From Notospermus geniculatus (taxonomy: Eukaryota > Nemertea > Pilidiophora > Heteronemertea > Lineidae), in the NCBI GenBank assembly GCA_002633025.1, contig NMRB01000198.1, positions 298,351 through 362,350 of the forward strand: a stretch of DNA of 64,000 nt, read 5' to 3'. Below the pieces are notes generated by a model, which was given only the letters and a program-made list of their open reading frames with translations, did not search any database and was not told the origin of the DNA. Positions 36,839 to 46,631 of this stretch are shown one piece after another; position 1 is the stretch's first letter, and each line of letters opens with the position of its first letter. A program made the translations under genes and the position numbers.

Positions 36839-37099
36839 TTAAGCTAGGAATCCACCATTGATTTTCAAGGTGATCTTGCGTTGCGACTTGCTTTGCAACT
36901 GGCTTGCGTTGCAACTGGGCACTCGATCGCTGTGGTGGACTTGCTGGACGTGATTTCCACCAATGGTGAAGATGTAGTCAATTTCAGTCGGCAATCGGTC
37001 GGCGACCGGTATCAGTTCCTTGCGTTCGTATTCAATCGCAGGTGGCAGGTTGCAAAGCAAGTCGCAACGCAGAAAATCAGCAGTGGATTCCTAGCTTTA
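36839..37099. mobile_element. Harbinger-type MITE, copy 1
   Basis: Inverted ends AGCTAGGAATCCACC / GTGGATTCCTAGCT and TTA duplications (36839-36841, 37097-37099) bound 255 bp. A closely similar copy is at 43570-43827. Confidence 0.85.
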
Positions 37100-37528
37100 G
37101 ACGTACATGTATGCGGATAGGTTCTGATTACACGTACAATCACGTTATCGCATTTACTTACTGTAATTATCACATTTCACGCCATTTCAACCCCGCAAAT
37201 GGGTGAACCAGAGGTACTGGGCCGCAAATCCAGGATTTTTGTCGGAGTGGGGGAGGGTGGGGTCTGGGTCGCCGCGGAGTCTGGGGACCTCCCAAGAAGA
37301 TTTTGAAATCTAGAGGGCCGTAGACACGATTTCCTAGTATCCCCAACCAATGCACCCTTTCTGGCTGCGCGCCTGGGTGCCGGTAGTTAAAGCGACGCTT
37401 AGGGATGGTATTCCAACTCTCCATTCATGACGCCGTGACTTTTTACGATTTCAGCTGGTATTGTGAAACTTGGTGATTTACAGTAGAGTATGTAATTGAA
37501 AATGATGATCAATGTTTATATTTTTCAG

Positions 37529-38704
37529 TCGTGTCGGGGTCGGACTTTCGAATTAACCTTCGTCGATGAAGCTAATTTCGCGGCACAAACCGAAGATAAT
37601 AGTACCTTAGTTACCATCCTGGCGTACGCCATAAAGCGAGGTTGTAAAGTCGTCCTAACTTCTAGCTCGAATGCGAGGAAAGCTTCCACCAACATACTAA
37701 ACAATTTAAAAAATATCGAAGGTGTGAGTTGTCAGAACGTTTCTTACATTTGCAAGAACCATCTTCTAGACGTGTTGCAGTACGAAGATATGGTATGTTG
37801 CCAATGCAACATTGGAAAAAGACCAGCCTACATTAACATCCAAGAAACTGATAGAGCCGCGTGTAATGCACTATTTAATGACGGATTCTTTGAAGAAATT
37901 GCCGGTTGTTCTCCGATGACCGCTGTCAATGAAAAGTTTACCGTAGTAATGCCGCTTAGCGATAAGGCTATTCTCCATTTTGATAATAATGGTCTGGATA
38001 TCGCCAGGTGTGCGAGTCACATAAATCCAAGTTTAGTAATGTACGTCGATCCCGCTTACAGCGCTAGTGGTCATTCGGGGATTGGTATATGCTGCGTTTC
38101 TCAGTATCAAGATCACACTGTAATTATGGGAATAGAACATTTTTTCCTGGATCCAAGTGATTTGGGTCACGTCAGTGAACTAATAGCGAACTTAATGATT
38201 TTCACCGTTTTTCCAATTACCGTGATGCATCCGGAATTGTTTAGAAATCTTTATGTGGTCATAGAGTCGAATTCGAGTATTGATCACGCTGCTGTCATTT
38301 TTAACGAGTATAAAGCGAGACATACAAAATACTTGTCGGATCTTAGCCTTTATGTCTTTGCGAGATATAACAAAATCAGCGACACACGTGAAATTGGATA
38401 CCAACTTCAAAGTCAGAAGACATTATTCATCGAAAGATTTATCACGCTGTTTAACAAATTGAAAATTAACGTATCAAAGGATATTGTATCCAATACAATA
38501 AAATCCTCCGACGTCTCTGCCTACCTGATAAAGCAATTTGAATTGTTACGATGTTACATTATTGATAATCAACAGAATCGTCGTTACCTCAGCAAGAGTA
38601 GAGGTAACCCAGATGATGCTCTGATATCTACTATATGCGCCACAAATCTTTTGTTTTCAATCAACGATATAAATTTTTCGTCATTTTGGATAAAGGTTAT
38701 TTAA
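37529..38704 (+). CDS. Terminase ATPase/nuclease subunit, exon 2
   Basis: These 392 codons including the stop follow a pyrimidine-rich acceptor (TATATTTTTCAG) in phase 0. The exon opens with the conserved RG..F.L segment and Walker B LTFVDEAN (residues ~304-311 of the spliced protein). The RNase H-like nuclease follows: MYVDPAYSASG (~467), VVIESNSS (~538) and GNPDDALI (~654), giving the acidic metal ligands. The full product would be 685 residues, close to HSV UL15 (735). The in-frame ATG at 37502 lies before the acceptor and would not be used. The stop codon is embedded in the promoter box of the next gene. Confidence 0.92.
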   Translation, partial: SCRGRTFELTFVDEANFAAQTEDNSTLVTILAYAIKRGCKVVLTSSSNARKASTNILNNLKNIEGVSCQNVSYICKNHLLDVLQYEDMVCCQCNIGKRPAYINIQETDRAACNALFNDGFFEEIAGCSPMTAVNEKFTVVMPLSDKAILHFDNNGLDIARCASHINPSLVMYVDPAYSASGHSGIGICCVSQYQDHTVIMGIEHFFLDPSDLGHVSELIANLMIFTVFPITVMHPELFRNLYVVIESNSSIDHAAVIFNEYKARHTKYLSDLSLYVFARYNKISDTREIGYQLQSQKTLFIERFITLFNKLKINVSKDIVSNTIKSSDVSAYLIKQFELLRCYIIDNQQNRRYLSKSRGNPDDALISTICATNLLFSINDINFSSFWIKVI

Positions 38705-38705
38705 A
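38698..38705 (+). promoter_or_regulatory. TATTTAAA box overlapping terminase stop codon
   Basis: The TAA of the box is the terminase stop (38702-38704). The ATG at 38747 lies 42 nt downstream. Confidence 0.65.
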
Positions 38706-38746
38706 TAAATAATAACTCGTCATTGTTAATCCATAAACAAACCTAA

Positions 38747-39262
38747 ATGCCACATTACCTAAATTCGCAGTTCAAAGAAGTGGTTGAAAATGTGGTGGAA
38801 TCTAATGTCATTCTCGAAAAATGGGACGACGTCATTCTGTACGTCAATTATTCAAAGGGTGTGATATTTTTCAGGCATGGAGCTCGATATTTTCACATAA
38901 CGTTGTTATCTGATAGCGTAAATATAGTCGAATATGTATTTCTGAATATGGACGATTGTATTCTTGAATGGCCAAACTCCACATTAAATTACTTCGATTC
39001 GGTTGGAGTATGTGATAGTGTGTTTTGTAATTGTAATAACGCGTGTCAGTATTCCATTAGTACTATTTCTGACAATGGCAGCGGCCTTTACAGGCTGGAA
39101 GTTTACCCACGTCCTTTAGCAACTGAAGGATGTATCTGTTGTGAAACTAATGGGAAATTGACAAAAATAACCGACGTTCAAAGAACGCTTGATGACGTGT
39201 CGGAATTAGACCAGTGTTTTTCAAAAGTATTCAGTTTCATTCGGTCTATACAAATCAAATGA
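38747..39262 (+). CDS. Unassigned Cys-rich late protein
   Basis: This 171-residue soluble protein has a Cys cluster in its second half: CDSVFCNCNNAC near 92-103 and GCICCE near 131-136. Its N-terminal half is beta-rich, with no signal peptide or membrane span. It follows the terminase on the same strand with only 42 nt between. The Cys pairs suggest metal binding or redox pairing, as in herpesvirus UL16/UL94-type tegument proteins, but the size is small for that family. No assignment. Confidence 0.7.
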   Translation: MPHYLNSQFKEVVENVVESNVILEKWDDVILYVNYSKGVIFFRHGARYFHITLLSDSVNIVEYVFLNMDDCILEWPNSTLNYFDSVGVCDSVFCNCNNACQYSISTISDNGSGLYRLEVYPRPLATEGCICCETNGKLTKITDVQRTLDDVSELDQCFSKVFSFIRSIQIK

Positions 39263-39664
39263 AATGATTCCGTCTTTGTGTTATCAGTGGCAGCACTGTC
39301 GAAATAATAATTGCTAACCCCACGTACCTACCCAATTCCTGAACTCAGAAAAAATGAATAAGCCCTAAGTTGAAGGTAATAGGGTGTGAGCGGGTATGGT
39401 CAGAAAGAGTAATGTCCTCTCCACTTACTTGTCCCACTCCCGAGTCTGACAAAGAATCTTCAACTTAGGATTTTGTCATTTGGTTCCCGACCTACTTCAT
39501 CTCATACCCCGATTCCCTACTCACCGTCTCGATGTCGCTGCGTAGACTGTGCAGTCAGTCAGCAGTTGTTTTTCTATTTCCCGTGAATTACGGGGAAAGG
39601 GTGTTGCCTCGTGATTTCAAATCGTCACTCAGAATCTGTAGGTTGGCGTGGTCTCCTGCCCCGA

Positions 39665-39782
39665 AAAGGTCATCCCCGGTGTAATGACGTCACATGACAT
39701 TAGGGGCCTATGCTTGGCGGCTACTACCTGCCTCTTTCTACGCAACGCCATCTAGACGGTGACAATGGAATCATGCAGGCTG
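39665..39782 (-). repeat. Dispersed repeat family A, copy 2
   Basis: It shares CATCCCCG, AATGACGTCACA and CTACGCAACGCCATCT blocks in order with 58446-58554, and inverted with 4184-4272. Confidence 0.65.
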
Positions 39783-39831
39783 CTTTTTCCGCACTGCGGT
39801 GTAAGTCACACCCACCACGCGTTTCACAGTT

Positions 39832-39839
39832 TATTTAAT
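39832..39839 (+). promoter_or_regulatory. TATTTAAT box of UL28-like gene
   Basis: It lies 31 nt before the ATG at 39870. Confidence 0.6.
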
Positions 39840-39869
39840 TAGCGTTTAATTTCGTCTCGAATCACGTGA

Positions 39870-41753
39870 ATGAGTCACAAGCCAGTGTCAGACAACGAAT
39901 TACAGTATATGAGACTTCTAAATCACTTGAACTGGTTAAAGTTGCAATTGCAGTACTTAGAATTGGTCGATTCTAAAACTCTGGTAGACAATGCAATCAT
40001 GGAGAAGATGAAGCATAACCATAGTCTGTTAACTGATTTATTTAGTAAAAAGAGGAATGACTTTGAACGAGATGATTATGTGATTTATGCTATAAAAATA
40101 ATCTATCCGGAATTATTGAATAACATGAAATTGTTTATAACAAGGTTTCATACACCAAATAGCGAACTCCCTCTAGAATGCGAATGCTTAACGGATGGCG
40201 CGATCACGGATAGACGCGCCGCTGTAAAATTACACTTCTTAAACGGATCAGTGAGTCACATGGTTAATCTAACAGATATCGCGACTGCAAATCAAATGTA
40301 CAATTATATTAATACAATTCACGGTGTGATGTTTGTCGCGGATTTGAAACTAAATGTTGAAAACTTGGAATGTTTCGTTAGAAAAATTTACGGAAGATAT
40401 CACGCAATTCCCATCGAATTGGTTGGAAACCTTGAAGGCCAATGCCACTCGTGTCACCTAAACAAGTTGCAGGGCGGGATTGGTCATTACGGCGGGGATG
40501 AAGACGAACAGCCTTTCTGCAACCACTTAACACAACTTTTCAGACATTCAGAACACGTTTTGACCAGTGAGAAATACATTTGCCAAAATTACTCATTTAT
40601 CAACGCAATAGACTTTTTTAATGGCACGCCACCGCGGACCGAAAGTGCGCGTGATTTCTCGGATCCACAGCCAATATTATTAAACGAATCAGCAACAAAG
40701 CATCTGAGAAAGGTGTACGAAAATCCCCTACAGACAGAAGAGTCGAACGTCAAAAGTTTCATAGGTAAGATAAATTATAGTCGGAATCACATACTGCAGA
40801 ACTTGATTCAGTTTATCAAGGGGCGTATCCAGGAACGGGCTTCCGATCTTGCAACAGATGACGTCGATTTCCTAATGGAGAGTGTTGCGAACGATGAGGA
40901 CTGTAACATGATAAGAGATTTAAAATATCTCGATGCATTTAGCAAAGAATACGTATTACAAAAGCGAAATTGCAATTTGGGTAAATTGCAAACCCGCCTA
41001 AACAGAGAAAAGAGAAAATACTTGAACCTCATATTCAGTAAAACCAGGGATAAATATGCTCAATATTACTTGACACATTACTTGCATTGCGGGTTACTGA
41101 AGTCTGCATACGAGACGCGACGCAGATTGAACAGAATCGAGGCATTTTTGAATCAGATAGCGAGTGCTCAGTGGATTCCCCACGAAACACCGAGAGCCTT
41201 CGATTACATGATGAATTATCAACTGAATGGTGATTTTGTGGCTGTGAGTGACATGAATGACCAATTATGCTACTTGTTAATGAATTCCATTTTTTTAGAA
41301 GAGTGTAGACGTAATTACCTTCGCATGAGAACTAGTAGTTTTTTCAGTGCCTCCTTGGACAGTGCCGGATCTTTTCATGTTAATAAACATCGCCTACAAA
41401 ATCTGTTGGATATGAAAGTGCTGAACATTGTCAAAGACTCCGGTACATTTTTTGAACAGTACTGTTCAAAGGATGATGAATTTTACAGTTTCAATAGTTC
41501 GGATTTGAACGAATCTATAGGCTTGTTCAATAAATACATGTTAGAAGTAGTTGTGGTTTGCCACATATTCCGTTCTGTTTGCGCAAAGGATTTGCAATTG
41601 GAACGCATTGACATGGTAAAAGGTAAACTTCGCTCTAATTATCTGTACGTTACGTACCAACCCGAATACCCATTAATTTTATGCCTGGATGAAAATCGAA
41701 TATTCAAGAGTAAGGATCTGTTTAAACTGCTATATTTCTACGTCAGACGTTAA
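39870..41753 (+). CDS. Terminase accessory subunit, UL28/UL56-type
   Basis: This 627-residue protein has its key mark at residues ~192-219: CHSC, 21 residues, then CNH, i.e. C-x2-C-x21-C-x-H. That is the zinc-finger spacing and position of HSV UL28 (near residue 197). Other family-like stretches are FFNGTPP near 250 and a helical second half. The subunit joins UL15- and UL33-type proteins in the tripartite terminase and recognises packaging sites. Length is a little below HSV UL28 (785). The late-type box upstream agrees with a packaging gene. Confidence 0.75.
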   Translation: MSHKPVSDNELQYMRLLNHLNWLKLQLQYLELVDSKTLVDNAIMEKMKHNHSLLTDLFSKKRNDFERDDYVIYAIKIIYPELLNNMKLFITRFHTPNSELPLECECLTDGAITDRRAAVKLHFLNGSVSHMVNLTDIATANQMYNYINTIHGVMFVADLKLNVENLECFVRKIYGRYHAIPIELVGNLEGQCHSCHLNKLQGGIGHYGGDEDEQPFCNHLTQLFRHSEHVLTSEKYICQNYSFINAIDFFNGTPPRTESARDFSDPQPILLNESATKHLRKVYENPLQTEESNVKSFIGKINYSRNHILQNLIQFIKGRIQERASDLATDDVDFLMESVANDEDCNMIRDLKYLDAFSKEYVLQKRNCNLGKLQTRLNREKRKYLNLIFSKTRDKYAQYYLTHYLHCGLLKSAYETRRRLNRIEAFLNQIASAQWIPHETPRAFDYMMNYQLNGDFVAVSDMNDQLCYLLMNSIFLEECRRNYLRMRTSSFFSASLDSAGSFHVNKHRLQNLLDMKVLNIVKDSGTFFEQYCSKDDEFYSFNSSDLNESIGLFNKYMLEVVVVCHIFRSVCAKDLQLERIDMVKGKLRSNYLYVTYQPEYPLILCLDENRIFKSKDLFKLLYFYVRR

Positions 41754-42029
41754 CTGATACAGTTCAACTCGTAGACTGGTTCCCGTCTTTGCCGCTCCCG
41801 TTCCGCTGTGCAGACAGGCGCGGGTGGCGCCCAGGAATTCCAGTGGCCATTGCGCCCCCTAGATCAGATGCACGTGATGCACGTGTTCATACTGTGAGCT
41901 GTACCATTTGACAGATCTAGGATCGTGGGATGTTAGACACGGTGCTGATTAGTCAAACGAAATTAGCAAATACTGATTAGCATCTATACAGACTAACACA
42001 AGCATTTTATAACAACATATCATATTTAT

Positions 42030-42902
42030 TCAGAACACAGTATCAATTTCCAGAATACCGAACGATTGACCCTCACTTGTTTTTGATCTTGGAATAAATT
42101 TTACTTCATCATCTCGGGTAGAATATTTCCCCGCCGTTTCCTTTTTCCCTTTAAAAGTGGACGCCAAGACTGAATAAATTGACACGTACTTGACATTCGA
42201 AAATAACTGCATCAGCCTAATAATTAACGTAACTACAGTGATGAGGAGTAACACACTTACATAAGGATAAACACCCACAGGGGGTCGACAATCTTTTTTA
42301 GAGGTTAAACCGATGAATACTCTGATCAGAGGATGCAACATATAGACGTATGGCAACACGATAATTTTCAATTCCAGTTTCATCGCGCAATATAAATAGA
42401 TAATGTAACATAACATTAGGCTCAAGGTTATAAAAGGTGCGATAGATTTCAGGATTGCTTGGTCGTGTGAATAACGAATGAGTAATATTGCCAGTTCATT
42501 GAAAGTCCGACAACAAATAAGCAAATGTAACGCAAAGATGCTATTGAAAAGAAATATATCGATGAGTAGTTTCAAAGGGCGTTTAAGTGTCCAATCTTTT
42601 CTTCGCTCTTTGTATACAAATACAAATTGGGTGGTCAGCATGATGCTGGCTAATACGCCAAACACAAACGATGCTATGGAATTTATGTGCTTCAAGGCAT
42701 CGTGTAGAACGGAACAAAGTAGCATCACCAATCCAGATATGTAATAACGCGATGTAAGTATGTCAATTAGGTGAAACCTTTCGTCGATGATATTAAATTT
42801 TAGAAATAAGGGACTAATCGACTGAATGGTCAAGCCGATGAACAGAGATGTATATAAACTACCAAAGGCTACCGTTTCTGATAATGCGGCCGGCGATGAC
42901 AT
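42030..42902 (-). CDS. Seven-span membrane protein, gM-like candidate
   Basis: This 290-residue protein has about seven hydrophobic segments (roughly 10-32, 55-71, 75-95, 110-130, 150-172, 178-198, 213-233) and a polar C-terminal tail of about 50 residues with Ser/Asp. Conserved herpesvirus gM has eight spans and a charged tail, so this is a shorter candidate. UL20- or UL43-like proteins and a captured receptor are alternatives. No DRY-type receptor motif is seen. A TATTTAAA box precedes the ATG. Confidence 0.7.
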   Translation of the reverse strand: MSSPAALSETVAFGSLYTSLFIGLTIQSISPLFLKFNIIDERFHLIDILTSRYYISGLVMLLCSVLHDALKHINSIASFVFGVLASIMLTTQFVFVYKERRKDWTLKRPLKLLIDIFLFNSIFALHLLICCRTFNELAILLIRYSHDQAILKSIAPFITLSLMLCYIIYLYCAMKLELKIIVLPYVYMLHPLIRVFIGLTSKKDCRPPVGVYPYVSVLLLITVVTLIIRLMQLFSNVKYVSIYSVLASTFKGKKETAGKYSTRDDEVKFIPRSKTSEGQSFGILEIDTVF

Positions 42903-42940
42903 TTGTATTTAAACCGTACACATTGTATAAAATGAACGCA

Positions 42941-42948
42941 TTTAAATA
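42941..42948 (-). promoter_or_regulatory. TATTTAAA box
   Basis: It lies 39 nt before the ATG at 42902, in the narrow gap after gene 42961-43389. Confidence 0.6.
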
Positions 42949-42960
42949 ATATTTCACGTT

Positions 42961-43389
42961 TTATACGAGTGAATCCTCCTTATCGTATATCTGCATGGCA
43001 CTGCGCGTGAAGGAGAGAAGTCTCTGAATTTCGTTCCATCTCATGTCGATGTGTCTGTGTTTTTTATGTTTATGACGTTTAGCCGTTAGCTTCAATCCGT
43101 CTTTACTAAATGTTACACGACAATTCTTCGAGAGTTGAATCGCAGGTCTCTTTTGATAATGCTTAACTACTGTTCCCGCCAAGTTCAAATCAAATATTTT
43201 TTTGCGTAACAATTTCGACTTTCGTCGTTCGTACGAGGGTTTCAAATCCGTCACCGACGATTCGCTAGCTTGAACCAAGTTGAAATGGTTTTCAGCCTCC
43301 TCTTTAGTTGCAAACCAGGGTCCGAACCAAACCTCGTTATTGTCGTCCAATTCCACGGTCCAACGCGTCTGAGTAGATTGTATAGTCAT
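42961..43389 (-). CDS. Small basic protein, unassigned
   Basis: This 142-residue soluble protein has an aromatic N-terminal stretch (TRWTVELDDNNEVWFGPWF), a basic patch (RRKSKLLRKK) near 55-65, and a His/Lys cluster (KRHKHKKHRH) near 103-112. The charge suggests nucleic-acid or membrane-lipid binding, or nuclear localisation. The N-terminal part resembles the strand-strand-helix of caulimovirus-type/RNase H1 RNA:DNA-hybrid-binding (viroplasmin-like) domains, but only loosely. A TATTTAAA box precedes it. Confidence 0.65.
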   Translation of the reverse strand: MTIQSTQTRWTVELDDNNEVWFGPWFATKEEAENHFNLVQASESSVTDLKPSYERRKSKLLRKKIFDLNLAGTVVKHYQKRPAIQLSKNCRVTFSKDGLKLTAKRHKHKKHRHIDMRWNEIQRLLSFTRSAMQIYDKEDSLV

Positions 43390-43439
43390 TGTCGTATTGA
43401 TAAGTTGGTTGATGTGTGAAAATCATTGAGATGTGCGCA

Positions 43440-43447
43440 TTTAAATA
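43440..43447 (-). promoter_or_regulatory. TATTTAAA box
   Basis: It lies 51 nt before the ATG at 43389 on the minus strand. Confidence 0.5.
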
Positions 43448-43566
43448 GTTTTCAACAGGTGGTACGGTCATTCATTCTATATGGGGGTGTCATAAACACC
43501 CCTCCTATATTTTAGGACGGTAAGTGACTTACTACCATCTAAAGTGATTTGGCGCTTCGTCCATTG

Positions 43567-43830
43567 TAAAGCTAGGAATCCACCATTGATTTTCAAGCTG
43601 ATTTTGTGTTGTGACTCGCTTTACAACTAGTTTGCGTTGCAACCGGACACTCGATCTCCGTAGTGGGCTCTCTCGATGTGATTTCCACCAGTGGTGAAGA
43701 TGTGGTCAATTTCAGTCGGCAACTGGTCGGCGACCGGTATTAGTTCCTTGCGGTCGTATCCAGTCGCAGGTGGCAGGTTGCAAAATGAGTTGCAACGCAG
43801 AAAATCAGCCCAGTGGATTCCTAGGTTTAA
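43567..43830. mobile_element. Harbinger-type MITE, copy 2
   Basis: It is the same family as 36839-37099, about 258 bp, with ends AGCTAGGAATCCACC and GTGGATTCCTAGG and TAA on both sides. The copies differ at scattered sites. Confidence 0.8.
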
Positions 43831-43929
43831 GGTGCCGCTGTACTTGAGAGTTTTCTCACAGAAGTCACGCTGGGACCATAAACAATTGCTCAGAAAACGT
43901 CTTTTTTTGCTTCTTGGTTTTTTTTGTTT

Positions 43930-46413
43930 TCAATATATGATGCGCATAGTGGAATCTTGAATTTGTAAAAGAGCATTGGTCTTACGCGAATTACCTTGGA
44001 GATTACCCTCCGACAGGGAGAGTTCCCCATTCATGATATCTCGTTCTCCACTTTCGTCAACAGTAAGTATATTTGGAATACGGTTCGTAAAAATGTCCCC
44101 AACACTCCTAGAATATGCGACTAGTGTCTGGTTTAGATCCGTATTGGGTTTAAAAGAGATGGCAACTCCATCGAAAGATAATCCCTGTGATTTGCATATC
44201 GTGAACGCATTATCATTGATGAAAGAGACGCCAATAATCCACACGTTTGGAAGCAATTTGGCAGACTTTCTGTACAAGTTGTATATTTTGGGATATTTTT
44301 CAAAAATCGGGTACGCGTTTACTGCTTCTACATCGCCATCATCGGGCGAATGACGTGAAACTGTATTCTTACAAATGGAAACCATGCCATTACCGTCCTG
44401 TACCATCAATTCAATCAACGAGTTATTTGTAGCCTTTATTTCATTGAACACGTCTGCCTTTAGTTCATGGAAAAGCTTGAAATCATTTTTGTACGATGAT
44501 TTGTGTCTGACGGCACAATCGTGATTGTTATCAACTAACCAATAACTATCGCTTATCGATATAAATTGACGCGGACATCGACTATAGAAAAATGAGTTTT
44601 CCTTACTATAGAGAGTGCTGTAAAATAAGATTTCCAATGTCGTGAAATCATCCTGGCCATAAGTTTCAAGGAGATATTGCGCGTCCTTTATAAACGAGGT
44701 ACATTCGTCTATTTGGTACTTGTATATATTAGAAGCAGAATAATTTCTTTGAAATTCAATCAAACTGAAGCACAGTTGAACATTCGAATAACCCTGGTGG
44801 CTCATCATGGTCGTCAGAAACTGATGGAGAATGTCACATATGAATCTCAACGCGGCCAATTCCTGACTAGGGTCGACCGATTCTGTGAATGTTTTCAGTG
44901 AATCTAGAAATTTAATGACAGTACCGGAATATCCAACCCAGTATATAAACTGATGCTCGCAACAGACGACTCTTTGTTTCTTGATGATTTTTCTCGTTGC
45001 TCTAAATAAGATGTAATCGTTACTAAAGAGAGGTACAACATGTTCAGCTATACCGTTAATATCGGTGTCGTCAGTCGCGTATTTGAGAAGTTCTTGGTCC
45101 GAGACCAGTGTGGTTAATGTGATATCCGAACACTGAGTCACGTTTTCACACTTAACGTCATTGAATTGCGAATAATTGGCGTATCTCTTCAAAAGATTTT
45201 CTGGCGTCTCACCAACGCTTTGAGAATATGACTTTTTTAGCAGTATGTAAATTGGACAATCAATTATACAATCCTTTGGTGTGTTATTCAAAATGGCATC
45301 ATTGAAAGCAGCCACCTCCTCGTGAGTGGAATACAAACGCGTGAGATATGGTCTAAATTTTGGATCGTTGATTTTATCATCCCCAACAATCTTACTTTTC
45401 AACCAGATCAATTGCGTTTCGGATAGCCTTTGGTTGAATTCCATTCTGTCTAGAATATCGATCAACAAAGGATCGCGAGATCGTTTGTTCATAAGAAATA
45501 TCAGCCCGTTAAAATCACTCCTCAGACGCGATTTTTTGAATGCTTTGCAGAATATGAAGTCCAACATACTCGGTACGCATGAAATCCCTAAGTCGTTATT
45601 TTCTAAAGCCTTTGTCTGCGATGGTGACCCGATCAATATGAGGACAGGATTGACTGCCTTAAACTGTGGAGTTTTGAAGTAAGTGTTCAATGCCCACCAT
45701 AAAACAACAGTGATTACCAAGTAGGTATATGAACAACAACCAGCTTCATCCACAAATATTACATTACAATACAGGAGTGGTGAAATGTCCGCGAAGTGGG
45801 GTAAATTCCACAAATAAAATAGAAAATCCTCACGGGATGACGTTTTATGAGCTAATACAACATCTGTTATTTTCTGCATTCTCCTCAATATATTTTTGTA
45901 CAGGCATTTGATTTGATTCGAATGTCGCTTAATTTCCCTCACAAAGACCTCGGACAACGAATCCATATGACATAAATTTTTTTCACAGGATTGCGGAAAA
46001 CTTTCTGTCACGTTATACGCAAAGCCGATAATGTTGTGTAAAGTTTTTATTTGATTCGTATTTTGGCTACATATGTGACTCAGGTTTTTTTGAAAATTGC
46101 TTTTTGCCGTGTTAGTTGCCCCTGTTCCAATGGCATTACCCACGCATTCAAAGATCATAGCGCTGGCTTTCGATTTACCTGCACCGGCATTGCCTAAAAA
46201 CCCGAACAAACCAAAGGGAATAATTGGAAAGTTGTGTATGTTTCCTTCGTAAAATGACAGGGGTTTGCCTTCAATAGATATTTCTACGTCGTCTTCGAAC
46301 GGTATGTTAATGTTTACAGACGGGACATTTTGTTTCGATAGGAAATCAATTTGGTGCAGTATTGCATTCTTTTCTGTCAATATATTTTGCGTTAGTTTGA
46401 ATCCGTTTGACAT
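43930..46413 (-). CDS. Helicase-primase helicase, SF1 (UL5-type)
   Basis: This 827-residue protein carries SF1 motifs in order. GFLGNAGAGKSKA (Walker A, ~residues 73-85) comes first, VIFVDEAG (Walker B) follows at about 215-225, then LILIGSPSQTKA (motif III). Near 735 comes FTICKSQGLSFD, the KSQG motif V region shared by UL5 proteins. It unwinds DNA ahead of the polymerase in a complex with a primase (UL52-type) and UL8-type protein, neither of which is visible in this window. Length is close to HSV UL5 (882). A TATAACC box precedes the ATG at 46413, in a promoter region shared with the divergent UL9-like gene. Confidence 0.92.
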   Translation of the reverse strand: MSNGFKLTQNILTEKNAILHQIDFLSKQNVPSVNINIPFEDDVEISIEGKPLSFYEGNIHNFPIIPFGLFGFLGNAGAGKSKASAMIFECVGNAIGTGATNTAKSNFQKNLSHICSQNTNQIKTLHNIIGFAYNVTESFPQSCEKNLCHMDSLSEVFVREIKRHSNQIKCLYKNILRRMQKITDVVLAHKTSSREDFLFYLWNLPHFADISPLLYCNVIFVDEAGCCSYTYLVITVVLWWALNTYFKTPQFKAVNPVLILIGSPSQTKALENNDLGISCVPSMLDFIFCKAFKKSRLRSDFNGLIFLMNKRSRDPLLIDILDRMEFNQRLSETQLIWLKSKIVGDDKINDPKFRPYLTRLYSTHEEVAAFNDAILNNTPKDCIIDCPIYILLKKSYSQSVGETPENLLKRYANYSQFNDVKCENVTQCSDITLTTLVSDQELLKYATDDTDINGIAEHVVPLFSNDYILFRATRKIIKKQRVVCCEHQFIYWVGYSGTVIKFLDSLKTFTESVDPSQELAALRFICDILHQFLTTMMSHQGYSNVQLCFSLIEFQRNYSASNIYKYQIDECTSFIKDAQYLLETYGQDDFTTLEILFYSTLYSKENSFFYSRCPRQFISISDSYWLVDNNHDCAVRHKSSYKNDFKLFHELKADVFNEIKATNNSLIELMVQDGNGMVSICKNTVSRHSPDDGDVEAVNAYPIFEKYPKIYNLYRKSAKLLPNVWIIGVSFINDNAFTICKSQGLSFDGVAISFKPNTDLNQTLVAYSRSVGDIFTNRIPNILTVDESGERDIMNGELSLSEGNLQGNSRKTNALLQIQDSTMRIIY

Positions 46414-46631
46414 GACACCTCGTCAACAAAATGTGATGTTGGTATTCCGGTAGTCAGATGATGTTTGGTTATATGAAGTGCTCAATAGATGGTGTTTTGC
46501 CTTACCACCGGGTAGGTGCCGCTCTATCCAAAGGATGGTGTTAATCTCTCCTTCGGGACGAAAATGATCCCACCGCCCATCAATCGGGCATAACAAAACC
46601 ATTGTCAGAAGAATCGCGTATCAGTCAGATC
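46414..46631. promoter_or_regulatory. Divergent promoter region of the two helicases
   Basis: The palindrome-like GTTATATGAAG near 46468-46478 offers TATA-like boxes in both directions. TACCACC and GGATGGT motifs lie at 46490-46575. Confidence 0.45.

Larger units (their letters stand above)
32890..37528 (+). other. Terminase intron, 4.6 kb, with nested genes
   Basis: It begins GTAAGT and ends with TATATTTTTCAG. Both sides are phase 0, and the interrupted protein motifs fit the family only if it is removed. It contains three minus-strand genes, one plus-strand gene, a large palindrome and transposable elements. Confidence 0.85.
36507..37528. other. Repeat-filled 3' part of the terminase intron
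   Basis: It holds a Harbinger-type element with a short related copy beside it, a cluster of TACCAT/ATGGT motifs at 36500-36610, GC-rich repeat-like sequence at 37180-37400, and the splice acceptor at 37517-37528. No gene is supported. Confidence 0.65.
39263..39869. other. Gap with inverted copies of repeat family A
   Basis: This 607 bp gap has a partial plus-oriented copy (39520-39560) and a larger minus-oriented copy (39665-39782) of repeat family A, then the promoter of the UL28-like gene. No coding frame. Confidence 0.65.
43390..43929. other. Gap with MITE copy and TACCA motifs
   Basis: It holds the promoter of 42961-43389, a cluster of GGTA/TACC motifs (43458-43545) and the Harbinger-type copy at 43570-43827. 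No gene. Confidence 0.65.

Noticed and set aside
42030-42902. Captured G-protein-coupled receptor
   Set aside because: About seven spans are present, but DRY and NPxxY-type motifs and the usual disulfide Cys pattern are missing.
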